Position numbers and translations under genes: made by a program. DNA of 64,000 nt from Alitta virens (Eukaryota; Annelida; Polychaeta; Phyllodocida; Nereididae): positions 12,265,162 to 12,329,161 of the forward strand of contig OW028581.1 of the NCBI GenBank assembly GCA_932294295.1, given 5' to 3'. Shown one piece after another: positions 15,101-26,100 of this stretch. Within the stretch, counting starts at the first letter, position 1. Each line of letters opens with the position of its first letter. A model generated the notes under the pieces. The model searched no databases, had not been told where the DNA came from, and worked only from the letters and a program-made list of their open reading frames with translations.

Positions 15101-18100
15101 AGGTGTACCTACTTCATCAGCAAGTGATGCTGGGCAAGATGATTTATTGGCTTCTTCCTTGCTGTCTGCAAAGACTGATGTCACTGCAACCACAACAGCA
15201 TCAACTAGCTCTGAGTTAGCTGATGCTGTTATGTCAACTCCTTCAATCTCAGCAGTCAAAGTTGCTAGTTCATTTTCAATGGCATCAATCTTGGGCTATG
15301 GGGAAGACAGTCAAAGTTCTCAATCTTCAAGAATAGGACGACCAAGTCTGGTCCCTTACACGAGTCAATCTAGTCACGAAAGTCAGCAGAGTGAGACCGC
15401 AAAAGAAGTTTCCGAAATTACAAAAGCAAAGGGTGGAGATGCTATTAAAGATAATATAAATGAAAGAGATGATGTATCAGTCACACCTGGTGATGGAAAG
15501 GAGATAGAAAGTGATGCAAAATTGGTAGAAGATCAAAAGAAGTCAGATACGAATCCGGATGTAGATGACCCATGGGAAGAGACACCAATTAAGGAAAAAG
15601 AAGTGACACAAGATGAAAATAACGATAAAAAAGCAGAAGTGTATCTCATTGAGTCAGATAAAGATAATGAGGAACAAATGTCTGAAGGTGCACCAGAAAG
15701 ACGGAAAAGTGCGCTTGATGATGAGGAATCGAAAAGAGTTATCCAAGAGGCAGCTGAATCGTTGATGTTCTTAGCCGGGTCTATTGGAGCTGGGCATGAC
15801 CCAACTCCATTTCCAGAATATCCAGATAATTTTGATGATGGCGATGGACCAGGAAAAGATGACGAAAAGGAGGAAAATTATGAAGATGCTACAGAAATGG
15901 TGACACCAGACTTGGAACCACCACAATTAGAGCCCGTGCCTCCATTGATGCAAAGAGAAGCATCTCGTGATAGTTCTCGAGACAGTGCTGAAGAGGCGTT
16001 GGAGAGGCTGAAGTCGGAGATTTTGTTTTTGAATGAGAGTGCTCCCCAGCCGCTCCCTTTGCCCGATATCACAGCATGGAGGAGTGAAGAGAGTGGACGA
16101 GAATCGGAAGATGAGAAAAAATACAATCATAATTCAAAGGTTTACGACGAACCACCTGTAATTACAAGAGAAGTAAAAGAGGAGACAGAAATTGCCAAGA
16201 CTGAAAGTGAGAGAAAGGAGGAGAGCTCAGTAACTGACGCAGATGGCTTGATGAAAATGGATGTAGAAGAATTTATGGAAACAGAAACTAAGGCGGATGC
16301 AAGTGAAACTACGGAAAATAAAAACACTGAAGACTTCTCTCCAGGAAAGTGTGTTGATGAGTCTGATAAAACTGAGGATAAAGTTGCAACGTCATCAAGT
16401 GATTACAAACCAAGTGAAATGATTCTAGATCCAACTACGGGTGAATTTGTTGATGCATTTGGCCTTAAGAGTTTGAAAACAGGAACAAGCTCCGAACAAA
16501 TGGAGACTGATGCTGCAGACAAGTCAGAGGAACTTGGAAAGGCAGGAGACTCGCCTTCATCTGGAGGAAGTGTTATGAAAGATGCTGCTTCTAAATCCAA
16601 TTCGAGAGGTGCTGAAAAGTTTGAGTCTGTTCATGAAAATGAGGAGAATATGGAAACAGGATCTTCCGAAAATTCAACTAAGAAGAATGCAGATTGTGAA
16701 AATGAAAAGATGTCAGAGGAGACTGAATCAGATAAGAAGAGCAAAATAATGGAGGGCAAAATGGATGATAAACAAAAGGAAAAGGAGGATAAACAAGATA
16801 AAAAGGAAGATAAACATGACAAAAAGGATGAAAAATCAGAGGCAAAAAATGAAAATAAGGCAACTGGTAGCGGGAGAGATACTGATAAAACGGAAGAAAA
16901 AAGTGCGGACAAGACTGTTGATTGCAAGATTGAGAAATTACTACGAGATTGTATGAAAGGATTCAAACTCTGCTTGACCAGGTTCCCACAACATTACAAG
17001 TCCTACTACAGACTGGCACGTATCTATTACTACTGTACCCCTGTAAAGGTAAGGAATATTTTAAATTTAGTTTTATGGTTTATATTTTAACAAGTCGTTG
17101 GTATTTTCTGACGGACAAGTGTCGGGATTCAGCGTAACTCCGAATTTTCTGACTTATTTGGGGCCATACTTGTTTATGTTACCAGTGATTATTATAAGTG
17201 TAAAATGAAATTATCATTCCATAAACAGCTGAATATGTGAATTGCCAATGCTCGGCAGACTCTCCAAAGCAATTCAGATAAGCAAGATTACTACTGTGTC
17301 TGAAGGAAAAATCAGAAATGATTTTATTTCAGTTCAGTGTATCGTTAAAAGTGCTTTACAATAATAGTGTAGTGTTTGTGTCTATCGGATATCTGATCAC
17401 CAGTATTATGTTTCATGTAGAAATGGATAATATTTTGTTTCAGAATCTTGAATATTCTTGTGACCTTCTCTTTGGCAATCCTGCTTGGCAGACGTTATCA
17501 CACATGCCGGGCTCTGGTTTATTTGGAGAAAGAAAACCCACAAACTTTTTCCAGGTAACATTTGATAATTAACTGGTTTTAATGAACAGTAGTTAGCCTG
17601 TGTATTGGACCACAGGCACCGTCCAGCTTGCATCGTTGCCTTGTCAGGACATAATAATGTTTCTTCTATGCCTTGACATGCCAGCCTCTGCTGGAGGGTG
17701 CCTGTGATTGGACTAGAATCTAGTATTGATGCTCTGACCTTCAAGATTCACAGATGATCGAGCCATTTCAAGCTTCAGTATGTTACATGTAGGCTAATTT
17801 TAACAATCAGCGTCTGTGTCTTGCTTGCTCTCAGACTACAAATGAAACTAGAACTCATACTGCCCATGGGAGGACAGTAGGCCATATTTGACCTTCGTCA
17901 CCTTCACGGTTGATTAAAATCAAATTATACGTGAGATGCAGTGAAGTTAATATATGAATTGTGTAATGAACTTAGTTATCTTTGATTTATGCAGTCTGAA
18001 ATTTAAGGAGAGGCATTATATATTATCAATATTATAATGTTAAATCTGTAACCTTAAGCTCACCTCTGACCTTAACCCAAGGTCATTCATATTGATAATT

Positions 18101-21100
18101 CGAGTTCATCTGTTCAGGTACTATAAGTGAGCCAAAGAAGGTCTAATTTAGACCACCCAATCAAAAGTTATAGAGCATTAATTTTTTTAGGGTAAACAGC
18201 CAAACTTTTAACACCTCATATCTCAATAACGCTTCTATTCATCCAATCGCCACCAGAAGTTCAGCTGCATTGAATCCTACATAACACAATATAAATCAAT
18301 GTTCATCTTTGTCCCACCATATGCAGTTCTTAAAATTATGTTTTCCAATGGATATTGGATGATGGATCACCCCTTTCACATGACTAAGCATCAAATGGAG
18401 TCTTTTGACTGAGCAGCCCTGAATTCAGCACGACAAGTCTTTCTTTTCGTCTTGTTACTCCTTTTGCTTTTCAGACATAGTAGATCGTAGCTAACTGATT
18501 CTATAAATATAATTTTCTCAGGAAAATACTCGAGAAAGCATTAATTCGACACAGGCCTGGTAGTACGGTATCTGGCTTTGCTTTAATTTGCCGTTTTGTA
18601 ACAAAATTTAACTTCCTTTCAGGGGTTATGGAAAATTCCTTCTGAAGACATCGACCGCGCAGGGTCCTTCGCGTCTCACCTGACGAGGTCACTCATTCTC
18701 CTGTTAGAAGTTCTGCGAGATTTAGATGATGCTCTGTCTCTGTTTCAAATTCACATGCAGCTCACGAGGATTCCCGACCAGGGGAAGTAAGTGCAATTTG
18801 GGTGGTTACAGTCAAATATCTGTATTGTTGAAAACGCCTGTAAACCTAATACACCCTCTGGCATTCGGTATATATTGCAAAAATTTGTTGTGAATCAGTA
18901 CTGTATACTCTAGTTGTCGGTAAAATAAATTCAATTCAAATGTTTTTAGGATATTTTTACAATCCAAACAAAGTGTTGCAAAAACTAAATCAACTAACAG
19001 CTCAAGGAACTTATTGTCAAATCTGGTCACTAAATCGTGTAGTATTTCTGAAATAATATCACAATGATAACTATGACCATGTCACGCCATTCCTCATCCA
19101 AACGATATGTAATTTCGCCAGAGATTGTGTACATTAGGGCAGTGATTCAGAGCTATGCAATTAGTAAAGTGTGGATGATCTCATGCATATTCATGCACTC
19201 ATTTGCCTCTAATTTCAGAAAATATTTAAGAGACAATGACCGCTCAGTTCTCGCCAGCCAATTTTATTCATTCTGCTTGGATGCCCTGGAACAGAAGATG
19301 ATGCCGAGAGCTAGGAGCACCGTCCGACAAGTCCGCATCGCTTACATGATGGAGTGCTACAAGATCTGGCAGTATGGAGTCAAATTGACCCATTCCGTGG
19401 ATAGAGTCAATGCTATTCTGGTCAATGCTTTTGTTCAGTGCTTCAAAGATAAGGTATGGTTAATATATATATAAAATCTTTAATCATACATAAATGGTGT
19501 ACTTGATATGATACAATGTAGAAAAATATAGATTATTATTTACATAGTATATAGTTGATTTAAATAGAAGAGTCTCTCAGTATGAGAAATAAATGAAATA
19601 GAATTGTCTCTTAAATCTTTAATCGCTTGAATTGTCACAAGGTCACTTTCACTGCATTTGTAATATTACACTTTAGATGAGCAATTTAACATAGAAGTCT
19701 TTGAAATTATCATTATTACATAAATTCTGTGGTGGTAAAAAGTTTCTGCACTCCAATTAACTGAGCAAGATTTTGATGTGAGCACACCAATTGAATGAAG
19801 AAGTTCTGGTCGACCTAATCTATGTGTAATAATAATAATAATATTGTTTATTTCTTATATAGCGCAATTCCAACAGAAAGTATTGCTCGTAGCGGTTAAC
19901 AATAAATGAATAAAAATAAAAAAATAAATAAAAAATTTTAAATTGAAAATAATAATTACAGTAGAAAGCAAAAAAGCATCTTGAATAAAAAGAGTCCATA
20001 TTGGTGTTAAAACATACAATAAAATATGACTAGGAAAATTAAATAGAGAAGCTTATAGATTATTTTGTCAATGTACTTGATAAAGTCAATGAGAACTGAC
20101 TCCAGCCAGATAATCTCATGCCTAATCTGGAGCCTTAAATTCATTCTGAAATCAACATACATACTTACATGTATGTATAACTTGCAAAGTTATCTTCTGT
20201 TATCATGGAATTTTTCCCAAACTTTTGGATGTGTCATATATTTCTCCACCAGGGTCATCATGTTCACACAAACCATAACCTATCGGCAATTTTTTTTTAA
20301 AATATTAATTTATCACTTAATTATTTTCAGATTCAAGGTGAAACCTCGGCAATGGACCAAGCTATCGCTTTTTGTCAGCATCAGCAACAGCTTCAGGGAC
20401 CAGGCGTAAGTTACCATCAGGAACCCGTCTTTTGTGTGTTACATGAAGAAAATTTCAGACTGTTATATGCTGAGATACAAACAAATGATACATATGAATT
20501 TCTTAATTTGCAAAGAACTTGGTTTGGTTGAATATTTTAATGTTGATCGTTATTTTTAATAGCAATTTCAAGACATGAAATATTTTTAGTGTTAATCATT
20601 CTTGTGCATATGTCATTCCATTGCATGTCTTGGTACGGGAAACAAACAATTTGTAATATAAGCGTTAGCAAGGTCTGGCTCATCGCAAACTTCTGATAAA
20701 TGCTTTGCTTTTTATGGTAGAGAATTATGAAGTTATTTTCTTTTAAAGTTTACAGTGAAAAAACCAAAGTAGTTTTCGGATTGATAAAAAAATGAATTTA
20801 ATATTTCAGACTCCAACCACTGAAATGAAAAGCTTCCCTGGAGCTGCACCTATTGAACGGGGAAGACTGTCAACAGAAAAAGCTGTGAAATTTAGTGATA
20901 AGAAGGTGGCCAAAGTATCGGATCAGGTTGGTTTTACAAACTATGATGGCATATACCTAATTTAAATCTTGTAATTGCAGATCAGTCATTAAATGACATC
21001 AATGATGCTCTTTTTGAGGTCAATTAATTGTGAGGATCAACTCAAACACTTGTTAATGAGTGAATTATATTTGCATTGTAGGGAGGCAGCGTTCAAACGA

Positions 21101-22308
21101 GTCCAATCAGTACAGCAAAGGATTCCAGCGGTCTCAAAGTTGGTGCTATGTCTGGAAAGGCGGCAAGTCTTCAAGAGAAGTTGTCTTCAATAGTTGGACG
21201 TTCATTGTCTGTAGGACCAAGTACAAGCAAAGTATCTCCATCAAAACCGGTGAAACACGGATCTCCGAGTCAAGGAGGTGGTCCCGCCAAAGTGCGCAAA
21301 GTTGACGCTCCTGACAGACACAGAGAGACGGCCTTGAGTCTGAACAGCACGATGATGGCTCAGCTTGGAGCACAGTTGTCGACGCACATGCAACAGGTCA
21401 TCCCACCAGGAGGTATGACGCCAGCAATTGCTACGCAGTTGAGTTATTACTATGCGTCAATCACGGGACTCGACCCTAACACAGTCTGGATGTCCATGAT
21501 GATGGGTCAGTACATGCAAGAGGATGCAATCGCTAAAGCTGTCGCTTCAGCCGTGCAAAGCAGAGGCACGTCTCCACAAAAAGGGGTGCAAGGATCGCCA
21601 GTCAAAGGGCAGTCCTCAAAGTCACACTTGCAGGTGCCCAAACAATCAAGTGAAAAGGCAGCAATGAAATATATACAGACGATGCAAGGACTCATTCCCC
21701 AGGCACACAGCACCAAATCTGCGACAGTGACAAGCGGGATGCTGGGGTCGAGTTCATCCCTTGGGACACCTCCTCCAGCGCACAGTCTCCCTAAATCAAC
21801 CCAAGGCGTGCCTCTTGCATCCTCATTCATGACGTCGACTCCAAAACCTGCTCATTCAAACTCTGATCCAAGTCAAGCAGGTAAACCAAAAGTTAGTGGC
21901 TTAGCACAAGTCCGAGCCGACCTTTCTCAAGCGGCGTCTAAATTGGGCAAACAAAAGTCGAAGAAAAAGCTTGGGCAACAGCACGAAAGTCTCTTACGTA
22001 GCATTATGACATCCCCGTTGTACTTAGACCTTCAAGCGAGGGCTCAAGCTAAAATCAACCAAATGAAGAAGGTAAAATCGAAAAGCAGCAGTACCGCGAG
22101 TGCACCAAAACCAGAAACTACATCAAAAACCCCAGTTGCTCATTTCTTGTCATCTCTATCTTCTGTTGGTTCCCCTGGAAACGTACAGACTCCTGCACCA
22201 ATCAGACCACAAGCGTCGACATCAAGTCCCAATACCTCATCAGTATTTCAGTCACCATCGAAGTCCAGTGATTCAGATGTTATCATTTTGGAATCAGACA
22301 GTAACTGA
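192..22308 (+). CDS. CABIN1: Calcineurin-binding protein cabin-1 (CABIN1), 5' end outside window
   Basis: TPR-repeat nuclear protein. In vertebrates CABIN1 binds calcineurin and MEF2 and is part of the HIRA histone H3.3 chaperone complex. Fifteen visible exons join in phase: 192-348, 782-866, 1189-1251, 1539-1650, 11530-11703, 13153-13362, 13630-13722, 14051-14199, 14372-17048, 17444-17554, 18623-18786, 19219-19453, 20331-20405, 20810-20926, 21082-22308. They total 5649 nt, or 1882 residues plus a TGA stop. Family landmarks seen: [54 protein letters not shown] and [12 protein letters not shown]. Exon 14372-17048 is unusual: about 870 residues of Ser/Thr/Glu/Lys-rich, apparently disordered sequence before the TPR block resumes. 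The C-terminal exon is Ser/Pro-rich and ends in an acidic DVIILESDS motif. Start codon and first exons lie left of the window. The long intron 1651-11529 hosts an antisense GPCR. Identity is confident; exact edges of the weaker exons (782-866, 1189-1251) less so. Confidence 0.93.
975..1110 (-). repeat. Possible LINE 3' tail remnant in a CABIN1 intron
   Basis: Read on the minus strand, this intronic stretch ends in AATAAAGGCTTC followed by an A/T-rich tail (AATAAATAAA). That resembles the 3' end of a retroposed element. No coding sequence was recognised; assignment rests only on the tail shape. Confidence 0.25.
1651..5046. other. CABIN1 intron sequence without a recognised gene
   Basis: AT-rich intronic DNA between the CABIN1 donor at 1651 and the 3' end of the antisense GPCR. 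I see no long ORF, no RNA gene and no well-formed mobile element; a degenerate retroposon tail may lie around 3985-4060. Confidence 0.5.
5047..8616 (-). CDS. Orphan class A (rhodopsin-like) GPCR with about 830-residue third intracellular loop
   Basis: Intronless 1189-residue receptor on the opposite strand of a CABIN1 intron. Seven hydrophobic segments carry class A signatures: GN in TM1, LAVTD in TM2, a Cys before TM3 paired with a Cys in ECL2 (KCYF), SLERV in place of DRY, W in TM4, a Pro in TM5, CWLPY in TM6, NPFIY in TM7, then an 8th-helix-like basic tail. The loop between TM5 and TM6 is huge, acidic and Ser-rich, with an Asp run and many basic/Ser clusters. Layout resembles biogenic-amine receptors, but the position expected for amine-binding Asp3.32 is Ala and 7.43 is Phe, so I do not call an aminergic ligand. 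The in-frame ATG at 8616 is preceded by TTTCAG, so a 5' UTR (or upstream coding) exon probably exists right of 8628. No confident poly(A) signal was found downstream. Confidence 0.88.
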   Translation of the reverse strand: MLMLEENIPVNGSTLMYSNESAHDADTSMVPGNVNGARYAQVRTVLGVLLAILILIAASGNILVLLAIRRNRFLRRLNNYLIISLAVTDLIASFLIMPLFAANLFNNSNWMFPKEMCPPYTALALTYGVVSVLNVMAISLERVFIITQPMSYQRMVTPTRMVGVIVTIWVLGITYGMLQMLWFTKEGFLSFFATENIEKCYFNPSLEFAIIHVSVLFFLPLMVMIGSYLKIFTIVQHQMKRIKPSMRDTYDETLSEISVHRSNRMDDINSVEVRPYSVVGSACGSRRGVTLQTNSSTLASSEYYTKHFLDKTKDIFEKNTTTTPHDDHTSIRIDRLNNDNPAYEDSICSDRRNSDKPTSQNWKRLKTIFKFLDLNHQHGDKRENDTNGFDNDLDVDVKDDDSGLGIDLKGVTTTESGDASSAAMGVHQGEDTSQTATYKQAWNDAKQDVICQENAPKISVTTPDGSPLSIPKASSNNSTAKLTPILKKHRRAKSWKGTTGFLNSPKPPLQRKRSNSESIDNSASTSRCSNNDEINYDWLQTLEMNYDDVSDDSSSTCDNDGDEASKSEAATASKVCQPQKRLDYLTVDRCRKRCSRSRSLPGNNLGLKDGHLQRLQALSLYKPKAKDSDQTSHDNDGQDDYIKTSRSQMTSSLEVMNDCDVTSVDLDDFADDDDDDDEQTYSNGRKYLSKSDTCLNETKLSIAESTSFEKHPLSFQKKLVKHNPSSRVCRNTSVKRRIHSQVSLKDLDNDSTNDLENALKITDNTMINKAEISGLTIVPLTERSQYQVVFLETVPEATSPEIERFNLNLDKKTGEPIIGIKAERFSEHAIGQEKEIQKNPEILCIIERDDNECSSPHSDNLESDSKKVDTCDSETVTIWREITPTDNILYLQTIQQDKEIGKTKIFRKKPTSLSFSYAKASAFHKNKLKRCSTVSNLTGTETPLFIPLNQLKLQSALKKNTSTDTVANGIAKQGSVVFKLHDEEISIVDGKLTITHVLNKTADEDTDQNSEAEDISDSSNNLVAMETSSGSNHGNQNEVVWNPASQKHTNIWAMRHFETEAISGSRQSLNRNPSNASEGMGPNLGSRLAPRSGPSFRRRLQENKAARMSAYVIGAFALCWLPYEILFLIRASCDNTCTPGIAWSVVSVTLFIQAAINPFIYNFYSSEFRRATKNLFLGKKNRIRPGHLH
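9886..10033. repeat. G13/C12 homopolymer pair, possible decayed DNA-transposon remnant
   Basis: A run of 13 G (9893-9905, then T and five more G) and a run of 12 C (9989-10000) face each other across about 83 bp. The short motif ACATTTTAATTT occurs twice between them. The right flank reads GGATCCGCCCCT, resembling the end of some hAT-type elements, but no matching left terminus is seen. Either run could form quadruplex or triplex DNA. Confidence 0.4.
12045..12545 (-). mobile_element. Probable 3' end of a dead LINE in a CABIN1 intron
   Basis: Minus-strand open frame of 139 residues (12543-12124), followed on the same strand by AATAAA and an A/T tail (12045-12075). This is the layout of a LINE C-terminus plus 3' UTR. 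A CSFC pair about 68 residues from the stop may be the remnant of a C-terminal zinc motif. No reverse-transcriptase motif remains, so the family is not assigned. Confidence 0.35.
12621..12998. mobile_element. Non-autonomous hAT-like element (378 bp)
   Basis: Begins CAGGGTTGG and ends CCAACCCTG: 9-bp terminal inverted repeats matching those of the 1.1-kb element at 38930-40053. The interior is T/A-rich and non-coding. Flanking octamers GTCTGTAG and CTTTGCAG match at only 5 of 8 positions, so the target duplication is decayed. Lies in a CABIN1 intron. Confidence 0.6.
13428..13451. repeat. (TGAA)6 microsatellite
   Basis: Six tandem TGAA units in the CABIN1 intron just after exon 13153-13362. 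Confidence 0.9.
19827..19905 (+). repeat. Dispersed-repeat fragment (TATAGCGCAATTCC type)
   Basis: A (TAA)n start followed by a TATAGCGC...GTAGCGGTTAACAAT block, a shape common at the ends of invertebrate interspersed repeats. Present once in the window; class not determined. Confidence 0.3.
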
Positions 22309-22550
22309 TCACAAGATTGTGAAATCGCCGCAAATCAATGATTTGTTCTGTAGTAAATTTGTATTTTTGTTCTTCACATCATGACTGAAGTAAATTACAT
22401 ATGATCTTTGTGAAAATTTGTGCGTATGAATCATGATTAGTGCTGTGTATACAATGCATGTAATGCATGGATCAAATCGGAAGTCAAAACTGATTTAGAA
22501 TCACAACCATTGCTGTACATACTATGATGTCCATAACTTAATGTATATAA

Positions 22551-22556
22551 AATAAA
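22551..22556 (+). promoter_or_regulatory. CABIN1: CABIN1 poly(A) signal
   Basis: AATAAA 243 bp after the CABIN1 stop codon, the first good signal downstream. Confidence 0.7.
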
Positions 22557-22796
22557 TAGTATTTTTATAAGCATTTTTGTTCAGTTTCTTGTATTAAATA
22601 TAGTTTTTGGTCACATTCAGAATTACTGTCAAAAGAACATCCAAGGTGTCATTTACTAAGAACAGTTTCCATGTTTTTCCTCATTTTCAGAAAGGCTTGG
22701 GACCCTGATAAGAATGTTAATCTGTGTTTAATGCACTTCCAATATTCTTTAAAAATAAATTTCATGATGTCCTTATGAACGAATAAGGGAATGCAG

Positions 22797-22926
22797 CTGG
22801 GTGGCCTAATGGTTAAGGCATCCATATTCCCCAGCTCTGTTGAAGATCCCAGGTTCGATCCCCGGCCTGGGCACTCCTCATGGGCTTCATCCCAGCTGGA
22901 TGTCGATCGCATAAGACGTTAAAATT
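22797..22926 (+). mobile_element. tRNA-derived SINE (second family)
   Basis: An A-box-like TGGCCTAATGG (22802-22812) and a B-box GGTTCGATCCC (22852-22862) are spaced as in a tRNA promoter. A non-tRNA body ending in ATAAGACGTTAAAA follows. It differs from the SINE family at 45-54 kb. It lies between the convergent 3' ends of CABIN1 and NUP160; the 3' boundary is uncertain. Confidence 0.55.
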
Positions 22927-23089
22927 GGCGGTACATTGCACTCTATGCTGACATTGCTGAGGCAAGTGGGTAAAACATGGTGTGGACTCCCAAGCCTTAA
23001 AATCTCATTACTATGTCTGCCTCTGGCAGCCAGTAGCATTAAGAAATTATTAAACATAAGTATCAAATCATTATTTACATCATATAAAC

Positions 23090-23095
23090 TTTATT
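23090..23095 (-). promoter_or_regulatory. NUP160: NUP160 poly(A) signal
   Basis: AATAAA on the minus strand, 48 bp past the NUP160 stop codon. Confidence 0.7.
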
Positions 23096-23142
23096 TGCTT
23101 AAAAATATACATGAAAATTACACAATTAACAATAGAATTAGA

Positions 23143-26100
23143 TCATGTCTGCATCGGTTGGAAATGGAAAGGCTGCTGCAGATGTGACTTTGGAAACTGG
23201 AAGGATGAATCTTGAAATGATGATACTTGTGACTGATTTCCAAAAGCAGTTGTTTTTGCAGAATTTTGCAAAGTGTCCGTATTTATTTCTTCCAAAGTGT
23301 CGAAATATTCACGCAACACTTCTTTGAGCTTGAAGTAAAGCTGGAAAAGAGAATAAGATGTCAATATAAACTCTGAGCCGGTTTATAAAAAGTTTAGAGA
23401 GCTACCTCCTTCCATCCACCTACTAAGCTCACATTCAAACGACATAAGTCCATTGTTGACATCAGTCCAAAACTACAACACTTCTAATTTGAAGCTGTCA
23501 TCATTTTACGTTTATGATTTACACATCCAGACATCCGTTAACACGTTTCTTATTGTGTAATAGCCAACTAATACAATACATGACATCACTACAGCAATGA
23601 TTGATGATGTCATCACACAAGAACTGGCCAACTCTCTTTGGCTGCACAGTATCATCGGCGTCTCTAACAGGAGCCACCAGCAAGAGTCAAACCATTAATC
23701 ATACAATCAGGTCATCGAACGCAGTTGATGATGTCTCATTCAGATGACGTGATCAGACATTTTTTTGGACTCCGCTCTCTGCTCTCTAGACACCTGTTAC
23801 AATCATAGAGATATTATTATTATTATTACCTGTAAATATGTCGCATCATTATGCGAGTCTTCTAAGGCAATCATGAGCTGATCAATGCTTGTGTAAGGAA
23901 GCCACACACTCGGTGCACCATATCGCAAATAGGTCTACAAAATAAAAATAAATATCACGGTGATTAACAATGCAAAGAAAGATGATCTGACGGCTTCATA
24001 TTTAATATTATAAAAAGTTGTACATACCTTCAAACCAAAGTATTCCTTGCCTTTTCCAAGTGTAGCTTCAATATATTCAATCACTAATAAAGCAGCCTCT
24101 TCGAGTAAGTCGAAATCTAGGTAGATTCGTAACAGTTCAGCAGCATTAAATGCCTGCAAACGAAGAGAGATGGGTATATGAGAAAATGATTATTAATACA
24201 ATCCCTACTGACAAATACCAAACTAATTTCTAGAAGGATATAATCCAGCTCAATTACAAGAATTTGAAATTTACAGTAACTAAATTACATAAATTCCAAC
24301 AGCACAAGATACCAAAATGAAATACTTTTGAATTAAATCAAAATCACTTACTTTGTAGGAGGCCACAAACCATGACGGAAGAGTGAAATTGTGTGAAAGA
24401 AGCTTCTGTGCGACGCACTTGTGATACTGCGTCGATGAATCCGTGTAGTTCTCAATGTAATCTTGCAGCAACTGCCAAGCCTGATCTGCCGCTCTGAAAA
24501 TGATTTGAAATGGAATTTCATGATTCATCTATTACTCAATCCTTCTGCAGCAGTTTGTCGCATCTTTGGGATGTATCAGTTGTTGGTCCCTTGTACTTCG
24601 TGTCTATACTGAGGCAACTAAAAAGACCCCACCCATGGGGTAAATGTGTGGACACCTCGTCTCTTCCACCTCATCAATCAGCCCTTGTGTGGGGCAAAAA
24701 CTAGCCTTAGAGGGCTGCATTTTCTTATCTATCTATATTTCTATCTATCTATCTATCTATATTTCTATCTATCTATCTATATTTCTATCTCTATCTATCT
24801 ATCTATATTTCTATCTATCTATCTATATTTCTATCTATCTATCTATCTATCTATCTATCATGAGAGCAAGATCCCTACCTGACTTCTCTTGTATTAATCG
24901 GGCGAGCTTCATTCGTACTAAGCCAACTCCAAGCTGTCACCGTCACCTGGTTGTCGCCGACCATGTAGTCAGTACTTTGCTGGCACAACCAAATGCATCT
25001 GAAACAATATGTATGGAAATATTGATGTAAAACATATAGAAACTTTATTAGCTTCAAAATATACATGAAAATTACACAAGTAACAATAGATTACAGTTTA
25101 GTTAAACGCGCTGTTGATATTTCGGTCCACAGAATTTCATTGCAATCATCAACTTTGAAGTCTGAGTGAGACTGCATACTGTATAAATTTATGTGTGCAT
25201 GATACAATCTCCAGATAAATGAGAATCTTGTTCCAGAGCTGATAAAAAAAGGTACAAATTGTGTGTTTGATTCCACCATTTCATGCTAATTTGAGGGTAC
25301 AGTTATTTGCATTTTACACACATAAATATGATATATCTGGAGTAATTTACAAATCCAATGAAACTTACTTCAATGCTAACCCTTCGAATATTGGCATCAG
25401 GGAAAGATCGAACATCTGAGAAACGGACACCGCCACATCAAACAGACCAGCATTTATCAACAGGGTAACGGTTTCTTCTGGGGAAGATGTAGGACCTAAA
25501 AATAAAGTACATAAAATTTAATGAGAAACAATTGAAAAACTATATATAACACATGTAAACTTGAAGTTAAAAATTGTGAAAAAGCTACACCGTATTTACA
25601 TCTTTATGTTGTGTAAACTATCTAAGCTTTAGAAGGGATTTCAAATGGATTTGTACATGTCCGAGGCAAACTCAGAAGTTAGAACTTTGAATTATAAAAT
25701 GGACAACCTCATCTTTTATTGAGAGTTTAACGAAACACCCCATGTTTCAAGACTTAGAACAAAACAAATCTTTTACATTTGCATACTGTTCTCAACCTAC
25801 CTATCATATGTGACGGGTCCGGATTTTGTTGCAACAAAGTGCAACGAGCGTTTACCAACACATATTCCTTCTGCAGTTCTTTTAATTCTACCAACTCAAC
25901 TTGTCGGTCATCTGAAATATTATCTCGTTATCAAAATAGTGCACACAATCATTAAACATCTCAAATGGTTAGTCATGCATGAAAGTCCATCTTCAAGTGC
26001 ATCAATCTTAAATTTCAATTAACGAACCTATTTCCAATCGTTCATCCCCTTCAAATGTCCGCTTTGGCGATTTGCCACCTGTGTCGTCATCCATCTTATG

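Noticed and set aside
14615..16966. Minus-strand Val/Ser- and Ser/Phe-rich ORFs
   Set aside because: Antisense shadows of the low-complexity CABIN1 exon.
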